Assembly: GCA_028641055.1 (NCBI GenBank)
Contig: CM054060.1
Coordinates: 159,590,322-159,654,321, forward strand
Direction: 5' to 3'
DNA length: 64,000 nt
Origin: Alopecurus myosuroides
Lineage: Eukaryota; Streptophyta; Magnoliopsida; Poales; Poaceae
Shown: positions 38,268 through 48,960 of the stretch, in pieces
Layout of the letters: every line of letters begins with the position of its first letter
How positions within the stretch are numbered: the stretch's first letter is position 1
Notes under the pieces: generated by a model
What the model was told of the DNA's origin: nothing
The model's input: only the letters and a program-made list of their open reading frames with translations
Database searches by the model: none
Program-made: the position numbers and the translations under genes

Positions 38268-38879
38268 AAGTAGTTCTTGACGCCCGCAGCAGGTGTCCTT
38301 GAAGCTAGGGAGTGACGTGGAACCTTCCCTCCGGTGCTCATTTGTGCGCCTCTCTTGAGCTTCAAGGGGTTAGCCACCACTCTAATGCTTGCGACGGTGG
38401 CGCGTGGACGCACTCGTGGGTTTTATTCTACATCTCCTTCAGCTCCACTCTCGATCTCCTCCTCCGGCTTCAGGTCTTGGATATCATCTTCCTTTGGTCC
38501 CTTCCATTTGTTGTCGTCGGCGGAGACCATGATGCTTCTAAACCCGAAAACAGATCCTGGCAGAAACAACTCGAAACAGAAACACGACGAGAAAACGATA
38601 TACGGATCTCGGGGGTCCGGGGGATTATATGGAAAAAAGTGTCATAACGAAAGGAAAGTCCATGTAAAAAACGAATCGGAGAGGGGCTCCGGGGCGCCCA
38701 CACCATGGCCTGGCGCGGCCAGGGGTGGGCCCGCGCCATCCCATGGTGTGGAGCCTCCGGGCTCCGCCTCCCTCTCGTTTCCGGTTCATATTTTTCATAT
38801 TTTCCAAAAATAGTAAAAATAAAAGTTGGAAGAAGTTTCATGAACGTTTTCTTACCAAAACTGATACCTATTCGAAAAT
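38268..38879 (-). other. E3 sequence between pol and the E4 insertion
   Basis: Non-coding E3 DNA starting with the right AAGTA duplication. It contains a GC-rich dyad with 'ccatggcctggcgcggccag' at about 38703-38722 and CCATGGTGTGG downstream, the same module seen in the Athila LTRs. Short frames on both strands are not supported. Confidence 0.55.
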
Positions 38880-40228
38880 TCACTCTGTGGTTTCTAAAAT
38901 ATGCTTCCTAATAAATTCCTCCGGGATCATGGCTCGAATATAATCAACATTTTCATTATAAGGATCTCTAGAAATATAATGCTTGAGTCTTTGGCCATTC
39001 ACCACTTGTGAAGAGTTGTCTTCAAGGGAAACAATTTTAATTGCCCCCGAACGATATACCTCTTTGATAACAAAAGGTCCTTCCCATCTCGAGAGTAATT
39101 TTCCTGCAAAAAATCTGAGCCGAGACCTATACAATACCACTTACTCACCACCATGAAATTCTATTTTAATAATTCTCTTATCGTGCCACCTTTTAACTTT
39201 CTCTTTAAAGATATTAGCATTTTCATATGCTTCACTCCTTCATTCGTCTAAAGAACTTAAATCAAGCAACCTTTTCTCACGAGCAAGTTTAAAATCTCTA
39301 TTTATGTCTCTCACTTGCCAATAAGCTTTCTGTTCTAATTCTAGGGGAAAGTGACATGCTTTTCCATAAACCATATTATAAGGAGACATGCCCATGGGAT
39401 TTTTATAAGCAGTTCTATAATCCCAGAGAGCATCATTTAATTTCTTAGCCCAATTTTTTCTAGATTTGTTAATAGTCTTTTGCAAGATAGATTTGGTCTC
39501 TCTATTTGATAATTCTAATTGCCCACTAGTTTGAGGATGATAGGGTGAGGCAATTCTATGATTAACATCATATTTAGCTAGAGTTTTTCTAAAACCACCA
39601 TGAATAAAATGAGAACCCCCATCAGTCATAAGATATCTAGGCACACCAAACCTAGGGAAAATAATGTCTTTAAGCATTTTTAATCAGGTTTCACCATCAT
39701 CACTTTTAGTAGGTATAGCTTCTACCCATTTAGTAACATAATCAACAACAACAAGAATACAATTGTAACCTTTTGAAGGAGGGAAAGGACCCATAAAGTC
39801 AAAAACCCAACAATCAAACGGTTCAATAACACGAGAATAATTCATATTCATTTCATTACGTCTAGTAATATTTCCAACCCTTTGACATTGATCACAAGAT
39901 AAAATCAGCTCTCTAGCATCTTTAAAGAGGGTAGGCCAATAAAAACCTGATTGTAGAACCTTATGTGCAGTTCTATCTCCAGCGTGATGTCCTCCATAAG
40001 CACTACTATGACATTTTCTCAATATCTCCTGTTGTTCATTTTCAGGAACACATCTTCGCATAATACCATCAACACCTTCTTTATGTAAGTGTGGGTCATC
40101 CCAAAAATAATGCCTCAAATCATAGAAGAATTTTCTTCTTTGCTGAGCTGTAAAGGTAGGAGGCAAATACTTGGAAACAATAAAGTTAGCATAATCAGCA
40201 TAGCAAGGACTCTCTTGAGAGCTCACTT
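38880..40228 (-). pseudogene. E3 Athila integrase, broken
   Basis: The frame starts after a frameshift near 40228 and contains in-frame stops at 39684-39686, 39240-39242 and 39141-39143. The zinc domain reads GGHHAGDRTAHKVL...LSCDQCQR. The catalytic core shows WVFDFMGPFPPSKG (first Asp), YLMTDGGSHF (second Asp) and YHPQTSGQLELSNRE (Glu). The C-terminal part has RWEGPFVIKEVYRSGAIKI, the GPF/Y motif. No chromodomain follows, as expected for Athila. It is not functional because of the stops. Confidence 0.9.
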
Positions 40229-41563
40229 TTATTCATCTAACTGCTCATTAGGAAAACTATCATTAACATGAATAGGGTCATCAGAGATATTTTCTAATCT
40301 AGACAAATTATCAACAAGAGGATTTTGAGCACCCTTCCTATCCACAATATGTAAATCAAACTCTTGTAAAAGAAACACCCATCTAATAAGCCTAGGCTTG
40401 GCATCTTTCTTTTCCATAAGGTACTTAATAGCAGCATGATCAGTATGAATAGTAACTTTAGGATCAACAATATACTACCTAAATTTATCACAAGCAAAAA
40501 CTACAGCTAGGAACTCTTTCTCAGTGGTAGCATAATTCTTTTGAGCAGCATCAAGAGTTTTACTAGCATAATGAATAACATTTAACTTCCTATCTACCCG
40601 ATGTCCAAAAACACCACCTACAGCATAATCACTAGCATCACACATAATTTAAAATGGTAAATTCCAATCAGGTGGTTGAACAATAGGGGCAGATATTAAA
40701 GCCTTCTTTAAAATTTCAAAAGCTTCTTTACAATCTTCATAAAAAACAAAAGGTACATCTTTTTTAAGAAGATTAGTAAGAGGTTTTGATATTTTAGAGA
40801 AATCTTTAATAAACCTTCTATAGAATCCAGCATGACCAAGAATACTACGAATACCTTTGACATCCCTGGGACATGGCATTTTCTCAATAGCTTCAACTTT
40901 AGCTCTGTCAACTTCAATACCTCTCTCAGAGATTTTATGTCCAAGAACAATTCCTTCATTAACCATAAATTGGCATTTATCCCAATTAAGAACAAGATTA
41001 GTCTCCTCACATCTCTGCAAAACATTATCAAGATTCCGCAAACAGTTATCAAAAGAAGTTCCATAGACGGAGAAATCGTCCATGAAGACTTCCACAATTT
41101 CTTCACAAAAACCATGAAAGATAGCAGGCATGCATCTTTGAAAAGTAGCAGGAGCATTACATAAACCAAAAGGCATACGTCTATAAGCATAGGTTCCAAA
41201 AGGACAAGTGAAAGTTGTTTTCTCTTGATCAGGCTTCCTAAGAACAATTTGAGAGAACCCAGAATAACCATCAAGAAAGCAGAAATGAGTTCTCTTACAC
41301 AACCTTTCTAACATTTGATCAATAAAAGGCAAAGTATAATGATCTTTCATAGTAACTTTGTTAACCTTCCTAAAATCAATGCACATCCTATAACCAACCA
41401 CTACTCTTTGAGGAATAAGTTCATTATTTTCATTTGGCACAACAGTCATCCCTCCTTTCTTAGGGACACAATGCACATGACTAACCCATCTACTATCAGC
41501 AATAGGATAAATAATACCAGCATCAAGGAGTTTCAACACCTTGTTTCTTACCACATCCTTCAT
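40229..41563 (-). pseudogene. E3 Athila reverse transcriptase and RNase H, broken
   Basis: From the Met at 41563 the RT shows IYPIADSRWVSHVHCVPKKG, CIDFRKVNKVTMKDHYTLPF and the catalytic FMDD at residues 160-163 (EVFMDDFSVYG). A stop at 40649-40651 separates RT from RNase H (MCDASDYAVGGVFG...), and a second stop at 40475-40477 interrupts RNase H before [20 protein letters not shown]. The frame is otherwise continuous until the shift near 40228. Motif content is complete and typical of Athila. Confidence 0.9.
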
Positions 41564-42889
41564 CTTAGGATTTAAACGGAGTTGATGCTCAACAACTGGC
41601 TTTGCATCGGGTTCAATATTAATAGCATGCTAACATATAGCGGGATAAATCCCCATAAAATCATCAAGGGTATAACCAATAGCAGCTCTGTGTTTCATCG
41701 GTATTCCCAATAATCTCTCCTCTTCTTTATCAGAAAGTTTAGAACTAATAATAATAGTATATAATTTCTTATCATCAATATGAGCATATTTAAGATTGGC
41801 AGGCAAAGGCTTTAAATCAAAAACAGGATCCTCCTTGGGTGGTAATGTGGTACCCAAGTCTTCCACCGGTAAATTATGTTTCGGCATCGCTGGCTGATGT
41901 ATGAAAATCTCGTAAATTTCATTCCTTTCTTCCATAAAGACATCAATTTTGTGGTCTTCCATGTATTGTTGCAAAGGATTGTTAGGAGAAAGAGCAATAT
42001 CAGCCAATTGTTAAACTCTATAATTCTCATTAGGCAAGTCAGCTTCATAAGGTGCTTTAGCAAATTTGGAGAAATTAAATCCATAAGACTCTCCATCAAA
42101 CTTTGTAAGGATTTTCTCCTTTTTACAATCTAGAACAACACCACAAGTGTTTAAGAAAGGTCTACCAAATATAATAGGACAAGTCCCACTAGCAAAAGTG
42201 CCTAGTACTAGAAAATCAGCAGGATATTTAGTTTTACCACATAAGACCTCCACATCTCTAACAAGACCAATTGGAGAAATAGTTTCCCTATTAGCAAGTT
42301 GAATAATCACATCAATGTCTTCAAGTTCACAAGAACCAATTTCATGCATGATTTCTCTATAAAGCTCATAAGGAATAGCACTAGAACTAGCACCAATATC
42401 ACACAAACCATAATAGCAATGATCACCTATCCTAACAAATAGCACGGGAACACTAGGTTTCCTAGATTTACTAGGATGAGAGACAATATTAGAAGCATCT
42501 TCACAAAATATAATGTGTCCCTCTTCTACATTTTCAGAGACAAGGTCCTTTACTATTGGTACTGTAGATTCTACAGTTATTTGTTCCTCGGGTTCTACAT
42601 GTTTCCTTGCACTTTTATTAACCACACTAGCTAACATAGAATGTTCTTTTACCTTAGCAGGGAAATGCATTTTCTCAATATAAGGTTCAGGCACAATAGA
42701 ATCAACAATATGAACTTCTATATCTCTAGCAGGAACACAATTAACAGTATCTTTATAAGGTGCATGGTACTTGTCCCATTCCTTTTTAGGAATATCAAAA
42801 TCAGGAGCAAAAGCCTTATATAAGTTTGCAACAACTGGAGAATCAAGACCATAAACAATACTAACATTATGAAAATCATCGGATGACAT
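41564..42889 (-). pseudogene. E3 Athila protease and linker to RT, broken
   Basis: The segment from 42889 to a stop at 42011 carries the aspartic protease, with CDIGASSSAIPYELY (Asp at residue 164) and IIFGRPFLNTCGVVLDC, the usual ILGRPFL-type motif. After the stop the same frame continues through a linker to another stop at 41630-41632 and into RT. The protein region before the protease is the end of Gag. Retention of one frame despite several stops shows decay mainly by point substitution. Confidence 0.88.
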
Positions 42890-43582
42890 AAAAGTTTTAA
42901 TGCATTCATAATCATAATTAATACCTGACTTTCTACCTTTTTCATTCTCCCATCCTTCAGTGTTTTATTGAAAACAGTCAAGAAGATCCCATTTAGCTTC
43001 ATCTTTCATACGTGTACATGATCCAGAACAAGAAGCATCCAATAAATCCTTATCATGAAGAGAAATCCTTGCATAGAAATTATTAATAACAATATTACTG
43101 GGGAGCTCATGAATGGGGAATTTGAGCATTAGTAACTTCAATCTCCCCCATGCCTGGGCAATAATCTCTCTGTCATGAGGCCAAAAATTATATATATAAT
43201 TCCGATCTCTATGAATTTCACTAGGAGGATATAATTTAGAATAAAAGAGAGGCACAATTTCCTCCCATACAATAGTTTGGCTATTTTTCAGTAGTTTGAA
43301 CCATTTAGCGGCTCGGCCTGTCAATGATATAGAGAATAATTTCCTCTTCACTTGACCCATTGTAATACCTGCTCACTTGAATAACTCGCATAATTCATGC
43401 AAAAAGAGCAAATGTTCACCAGGATGGACAGTTCCATCAACTGAATAGCAGTTATTCCTAATATGTTTAACAATCTTTATAGGTATTTTATAAGGATCCA
43501 AATCATCAGGCGGTGGGTCACTCACTACCCTAGCAGTGGCAGCAGTGCCCGCAAATAAGGACTCAAAAGGAGATCCAAACAT
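42890..43582 (-). pseudogene. gag: E3 Athila gag, broken
   Basis: The ATG at 43582 begins MFGSPFESLFAGTAATARVV. The Athila capsid signature follows: YKIPIKIVKHIRNNCYSVDG, then VKRKLFSISLTGRAAKWFKL and HRDRNYIYNFWPHDREIIAQ. Stops at 43373-43375 and 42965-42967 interrupt one otherwise continuous frame. It is homologous to the E1 gag at 3817-6215 but from a different family. The distance to the primer site at 43669 is normal. Confidence 0.85.
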
Positions 43583-43668
43583 AGTGTCATAAAGCAGTAG
43601 ACAGTAATAAAAATAGCACTTACAGCAGAAGTTTCCTTTATCAATTCCACTTCCCAATAGTGCTTCAC

Positions 43669-43686
43669 TCCCCGGCAACGGCGCCA
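43669..43686 (-). other. E3 primer binding site (tRNA-Asp)
   Basis: On the minus strand TGGCGCCGTTGCCGGGGA is an exact complement of the 3' end of plant tRNA-Asp. It starts eleven bases after the LTR end. Confidence 0.92.
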
Positions 43687-43697
43687 GAAAATAGTCT

Positions 43698-45171
43698 TGA
43701 TGACCCACAAGTATAGGGGGTGTATCATAGTACTTTCAATAAATAAGAGTGTCGAACCCAACAAGGAGCAGAACGTGTTGACAAGCAGTTTCGATGAAGG
43801 AATAACTGTAAATACTGAAAGATAGATTTGTAGGGGTTTTTGATATTGTAGATAAATAAAATGCAGTAGTAATAATTGCAGAAAGTGGACCAATCCTTTC
43901 TTCAGCAAAGGACAAGACGGTGGATTACCAAACGTTCTCGGGGACACAAGGGAGGTTTCTGTCAACTGCTTTTGTTCCATGCCGCTGAATAATCTTAGGT
44001 GTTTTGATAAGTGTTGTGTGGGTGAACCTATGCTAATGTATCGTCCCATCCAAGACTAATACCCACTTGTGATTATACCCCTTGCAAGCATCCGCAACTA
44101 CAAGAAAGTAATTAAGAAATAAATCTAACCACAACTTTAAACTCCGGGAACCTACGCTCCCTCGTGTAATGGTTTCCTAACAGGGGTTTAGGTTTCTGTC
44201 ACTCCGGCAACCCCACAATTAGTAGCCAAATACACGATGCATACCCCTAGGCCCATAAATGGTGAAGTATCATGTAGTCGATGTTCACATGACACCACTA
44301 GGAGAATAACACCACAACTTAAATATCAAACATTAAATATTACTCAACATTACTTCACTACTAACAGCTTGACTTCTCCCATGTCCTCAAGAACAACACG
44401 AACTACTCACAAGAAATCATATGGAACATAATCAGAGGTGATATAATGGATGATAACAATCTGGTCATAAAGTGCAAACACCGATAAATCTCACAAGCAT
44501 CAACTACTAACAAGTTATCCACACCGGGAGAGAGATCTAATGTAAAACAACGATAGAGTCCCCTAATTGTTACAGTGGGATGATGGTGGATGATGAGGGT
44601 TATGGTGATGATGGTGATGATGATGATGATGAAGATCTTGATGATGCCCGGAGTGATGACGGTGACGATGGCGGTGATTTCCCCTCTCCGGAGAGGAATT
44701 TCCCCGGCAGATTTCTCTCTTCCAGAGAGCTTTTCTCTCTCAGGTGTTTTCCGCCCCGAGGCGGCGGCGGAATAATTCTTATACGATGTTCTGAGGCTTA
44801 GGGTTCCCTCGGGGCCAAGTACGCCAAAAATATCCACCAGGGGTGGGCAAGGGTGGCCACACCACCTGGTGGCGCGGCCAGGGGGCGCGCCACCTCATAG
44901 TGTGGGCCCCTGGTGGCCCCCCCTCTGGCTGGACTCCTCCTCTGGACTTCTAAGACACCCCGGATGTCCCCCTTCTTCTTCTGATCTTCTGAAATATGGT
45001 ATCTCGATGGTGCTTTTTCTATCAGATTTCTGGTCCCGGTGTTTATTCTCCAAATATTATCAAACATGCAAAATAAGATAAAATAACATAAGGGATGCAT
45101 CATAACATGAAATATATCTATGAATGACAGAAAATTATGATATAAAGCAGTGATGCAAAATGGACGTATCA
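43698..45171 (-). repeat. E3 5' LTR
   Basis: 1474 bp partner of 19898-21396, starting TGATACGTCCATTTTG on the minus strand at 45171. A GAT/GTG repeat at about 44590-44640 and a GC dyad at about 44855-44920 correspond to those of the other LTR. Confidence 0.9.
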
Positions 45172-45403
45172 GATCTTCTTTTAGTATTGATTCATTGAAA
45201 GGTTTTACTTTGTTATTCCTAATGGTTTATACATTACTCTTTGATATCAACTATAAACCACAACCTTTATTCATTTGATCCTAGTTTACATGCTTTACAT
45301 TACTATGATGATCAAGTTTATGTTGGTAGCATGTCACCTCAGAAATTATTTGTTTTTGTCGTTTACCTACCCTAGGACGAGTAGGAACTAAGCTTGGGGA
45401 TGT
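45172..45403 (+). other. Last internal piece of E1 with polypurine tract
   Basis: This continues E1 to the right of E3. It ends in AAGCTTGGGGATGT immediately before the 3' LTR (TGATACGTC...), the polypurine tract at about 45389-45403. No coding is seen. Confidence 0.75.
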
Positions 45404-46848
45404 TGATACGTCATAAACGTATCCTTAATTCCTAATGTTACACGTTCTTTTCATGCCATATGCTACATGTTTTCCTTACACTGTATGCCCTTTTTATCCA
45501 TTTTCTAGGACTAACCTATTGACAAGATGCCACAGAGCCCGTTCATTTTTTCTCCTATTTATAGTTTCAGAAAAGTTGTTTTAGAAATATTCTCGGAATT
45601 GGAAAATTCGAATCCCAGAAGTCTTAGAATTACCGGAGGGTCCACGGAGTCCTGAAGAGACCCGGAGGGGGGAGACAGGGTGGCCACACTATAGGGTGGC
45701 GCGGGTCCCCCTGGCCGTGCCACAAGGTAGTGTGGCCCCCCTGGCCACCTCCCCCTCCACCCCCCCCCCCCCCCGCATCGCCCTTTCGCCTATTTATTCC
45801 CCCCGAGGCATGAACCCTAAATCAATCATCCTTTTTCCATGAAAAGTTCTGTAGCTCTGCCTCCGCCGCCGACAAGTTTCGGGGGACAAAAATCTCTGTT
45901 CCGGCACCCTGCCAGGATGGGGAAGTGCCCCCGAAGCCATCTCCATCGAATCCACCGCCATCTTCATCGTCGTTGATGTCTCCTATGATGAGGAGGGAGT
46001 AGTTCTCCCCTAGGGCTGAGGGCTCTACCGGTAGCTATGTGTTTCATCTCTCTCTCTCTCTCTCTCTCATGGTGTGATCTTTATGTGATCGTGAGCTTTG
46101 TAATCTAGATGAATTAGTAGATGTTACTCTTCATATGTTATGATACTCGAGTTGTTTTGTTACGAGATATTCGTAAAAACTTTGATCACGGTGTAAAGGT
46201 GACAGTGTGTGCACTGTGTGGTTTAGCATGATATTTATATCTTGTGTTGGATGATCCTATGAAATTGTGGTATTTGTCTACTATCTTCTAGGGAGCTCAT
46301 AGTGACATCATGGGTTAACTAGACATGGGAATGCGACTTTGAGGAGTGTTGTTACAGCCCTACGCAATGAATTGGTGTTTGTTATTCAACCAGAGAGTGG
46401 TTCGAAGTAGCGTAGTGAAGATATATATTTATGCATTCAATTATGTTATCATTGTTGAGAGTGTTCACTAGTGAAAGTATAATCCCTACGCCTTGTTTCT
46501 AAGCATTGAAACACCGTTTTTAACCAGTTCTGCTACATGTTTGCTTGCTGACATTTTTATTTCAGATTTCTATTATCACTTATAATCATTCATATTACTT
46601 GTATTTCACTCTCTCTTCGCCGAACTAGTGCACCTATACAACACAATTGTATTGGGTGTGTTGGGGACACAAGAGACTTCTTGTATCATGATTGCAGGGT
46701 TGCTTGAGAGGGATATCTTTGAACTCTTCCTCTCTGAGTTCAATAAACCTTGGTTAATCCACTCAAGGGAAACTTGTTGTTGTTCTACAAACCTCTGCAC
46801 TTGGAGTCCCAACACTGTCTACAAGAATAGAAGCGTGTGTAGACATCA
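45404..46848 (+). repeat. E1 3' LTR
   Basis: 1445 bp partner of 2239-3643, with expansions not found there: a 15-base C run at 45760-45774 and an eleven-unit TC microsatellite at 46047-46068. It ends GTAGACATCA at the flank CTCTC. TATTTATT is conserved at 45791-45798. Confidence 0.9.
46047..46068 (+). repeat. TC microsatellite in E1 3' LTR
   Basis: Eleven TC units; the 5' LTR has only about five at the same place (around 2852). This shows slippage after insertion. Confidence 0.9.
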
Positions 46849-46985
46849 CTCTCCTCATTCAGGACGCCGTCCAGATCGTGGACCTCCTCCTCAAGCGTGG
46901 TGAGAAACTGTGAGAAGAAGTGGATGCAGCCAGCGCTGTCAAGCTCGCGTCGACATGCATGCGATCGCATTATTAATTGATTACA
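46849..46985 (-). pseudogene. Right continuation of the oldest remnant
   Basis: GC-rich coding-like DNA on the minus strand (FFSQFLTTLEEEVHDLDG) whose frame runs into that at 2104-2238 across E1. Composition changes abruptly to AT-rich near 46980, which I take as the junction with E5. The exact junction is uncertain. Confidence 0.4.
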
Positions 46986-48960
46986 ATCATGTTTTCCACC
47001 ATCCTTATACATGTTTTCCTGACGTTTTCACTCTGATTTCTGAAGTTATGCATGTTTTCACCACCCATACTTTTGTTTTCACCACTACCACCTTTGTTTT
47101 CTTTGGTTATTCTTTTATTGGAGTGTCTTAGAACCTCTATAGTTCTGGTTTTTGTTTTGTTTTCCATGTTTTCACTTTCGTTTTCCCGGTTTTTATTAAT
47201 TATTAAAATTCTGGAAATACCTCAAAAATAAATTTTCTCGAAAAATTCCAGAAAAAATATAATAAATTTTTACGTCAAAAATGAGGCCGAAAGCCACCTG
47301 GGAGACCCCAGGGGGCCCCCCAGGCAGGCACACCCTACGGTGGCGCGGCCAGCCCCTAGTGGTGCCAGCACATGGTGTGGGCCCCCCCTAGCCCTCCACT
47401 TACTCTCTCCACTTCCAAAGTCTTCTCTCTCACCCCCAAAGCTGAAAACATTTCCTGGAACTCGTGTTCTTGTTGTTCTTCCTCTGGATTTTCGATCTCC
47501 CTCTTCAGCCCATCATTCGTGCTAATTTTTGGTGTGTTTGATCTCCGGTATGTGACTCCTCCGATGATCCAAGTAGAATTTTATTTAGTGAAGTATTTCT
47601 TGAGTATTTTGGTATTGTAGGTGACAGCTTATGTGAGTTTGCATGGTTTATTTGAGTAGAAATAATATAGTTTTGATGTATGTTTAGCTCTCATATAAAT
47701 CCATATGGTAGTTTCCACCTTATAGTTGCTTGAAATTAATTTTTATGATGATTGTTGAAAAATTTCAGAGATGGATATTTACAACTTTGGTGAGATATTT
47801 AGGTGTGATGCTTATAGAAGGACAAGGCCCTCACGCTCATCCACTTCAGCGAGGCCATCGTATAATGAGGATGTCATTGCTTCAACTATTGATGATGCTG
47901 AAAATGACGGTATCATTCACCCATCTAGCTTTCCTTGTCATACATTTTTAACAAGTGCAAGTCTTTTAGATGATTTTATTATGCTTATTGAGAGAATTGG
48001 TCTTACCAACTTTATGGAGGATGAAAGCCCTCAGTATGCCATGCTTACAAAAGCTTTTGTTAAGAGCTTTAAATTTCAGAACACTCAATATGGTCCAACT
48101 GTTGCACTCAAGTTATATAGTAGTCCTATGTCTTTGTCCATGGTGGATTTTTGTGCTATTATAGGTATCAACGCCACCGGGACGGCAAGAAAGATTCAAG
48201 ATAGACCAGCAGACCTCCAAGGGATCTACCGAGAGATCACCAATGATGACGGTCGCTCATCCCAGCGTGGGAAGATAAGGAACATTCAACTTCGTGCTCT
48301 TAGATACTTTACTTACTATATTGGTACTAGTATTCTTGGTAGGGAGAACACTAGCAATGTTTCTAGTTATCACCTTGCTTTCATTGATGTTGCACAAAAC
48401 CGTAGCACAAAGTATAACCATGGTGCACTTTTTGCACGCCGCCTTGCTGCTGTTGGGCCTATTTTTGGTGGCATTATTGCTACACGTGTCGCAACTGCTT
48501 TGCATGTTTCCATTGATCCTAATGACGAAATAATTGCTCCACATAGGCTTAACCTTGCTGCTATGAAATCCCATCAGTTTGTCACTTCTAACTCTACTAA
48601 TGAGCGTTTAATATATAGAGTTTTATATATGGATGGAGAAGAGCGTAAAGTTAATTTGCCGCAACCTGTTTTATTTAAGATTGACATGTCACCATGGTCG
48701 CTCTCCAAGGAGCAAGTAGACAAGCATCTGAGCACCATGGAGTTTTACCGGCAGTGGGAGAGGCGAGACGCGCCTCCCGAGGACCACAACACGCAGTACA
48801 CCGGCGCATCCTCGAGCACATATCAGGAGGAGGCTTCCTCCTCGGCATATTACGGGGGCGGCACCTCTTGGGCCCCTTGGCGATTGATCTCCACTTATGC
48901 CAAAATCCTAAGCCTGGGGGGAGGTATACCGACATCACACTCATTCATATATCATGTTTG
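46986..48960 (+). mobile_element. E5: Athila internal fragment, truncated
   Basis: AT-rich leader with many TTTTC repeats, a GC-rich dyad at about 47330-47395, then the ATHILA-type ORF and a polypurine-like AAGCCTGGGGGGAGGTATA at about 48909. No LTR is visible in this piece, and its right end is cut by E6. The left edge is approximate. The continuation of E5 should lie beyond E6 and E7, outside the window. Confidence 0.65.
47771..48960 (+). pseudogene. ATHILA ORF-1-type protein, C-terminus cut by E6
   Basis: The ATG at 47771 begins MDIYNFGEIFRCDAYRR. About 397 codons are element-derived; the frame runs some 30 codons further into the E6 LTR, which is artefactual. Conserved-looking parts include LTKAFVKSFKFQNTQYGPTV, LSMVDFCAIIGINATGT, IQLRALRYFTYYIGTSILGR and ALFARRLAAVGPIFGGIIAT, in the layout of the ATHILA ORF-1 family (plant transposon protein) found between pol and the 3' LTR. 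A Ser/Tyr/Glu-rich tail and the polypurine tract follow. The biochemical role of this family is unknown; an env-like origin has been suggested. No internal stop is present in the retained part. Confidence 0.7.

Larger units (their letters stand above)
19898..45171 (-). mobile_element. E3: Athila gag-pol retrotransposon, split by E4
   Basis: The LTRs at 19898-21396 and 43698-45171 start TGATACGTCCATTTTG or a variant on the minus strand and end in TCATCA. The tRNA-Asp-type primer site is at 43669-43686 and the polypurine tract at 21397-21411. The flanks are GATCG and GATCT, a 4-of-5 match for a target duplication. With E4 removed the element is about 10.4 kb and carries gag, protease, RT, RNase H and integrase in Athila order. 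The coding frame has nine in-frame stops and one frameshift. LTR divergence is several percent, so it is old. It is inserted in E1 in the opposite direction. Confidence 0.9.
2239..46848 (+). mobile_element. E1: Athila-type LTR retrotransposon, non-autonomous, host of the nest
   Basis: The 5' LTR is 2239-3643 and the 3' LTR 45404-46848; both start TGATA and end CATCA. A tRNA-Asp-type primer site follows the left LTR, and a polypurine stretch (AAGCTTGGGGATG) precedes the right one. The flanks are ATCTC and CTCTC, a 4-of-5 match for a target duplication. With E2 and E3 removed the element is about 8.4 kb. Its internal DNA is 3644-8097, 18997-19897 and 45177-45403. It encodes a decayed Athila gag but no protease, reverse transcriptase or integrase, so it must have used enzymes supplied in trans. 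The LTRs differ by several percent, which makes it one of the older insertions. Confidence 0.85.
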
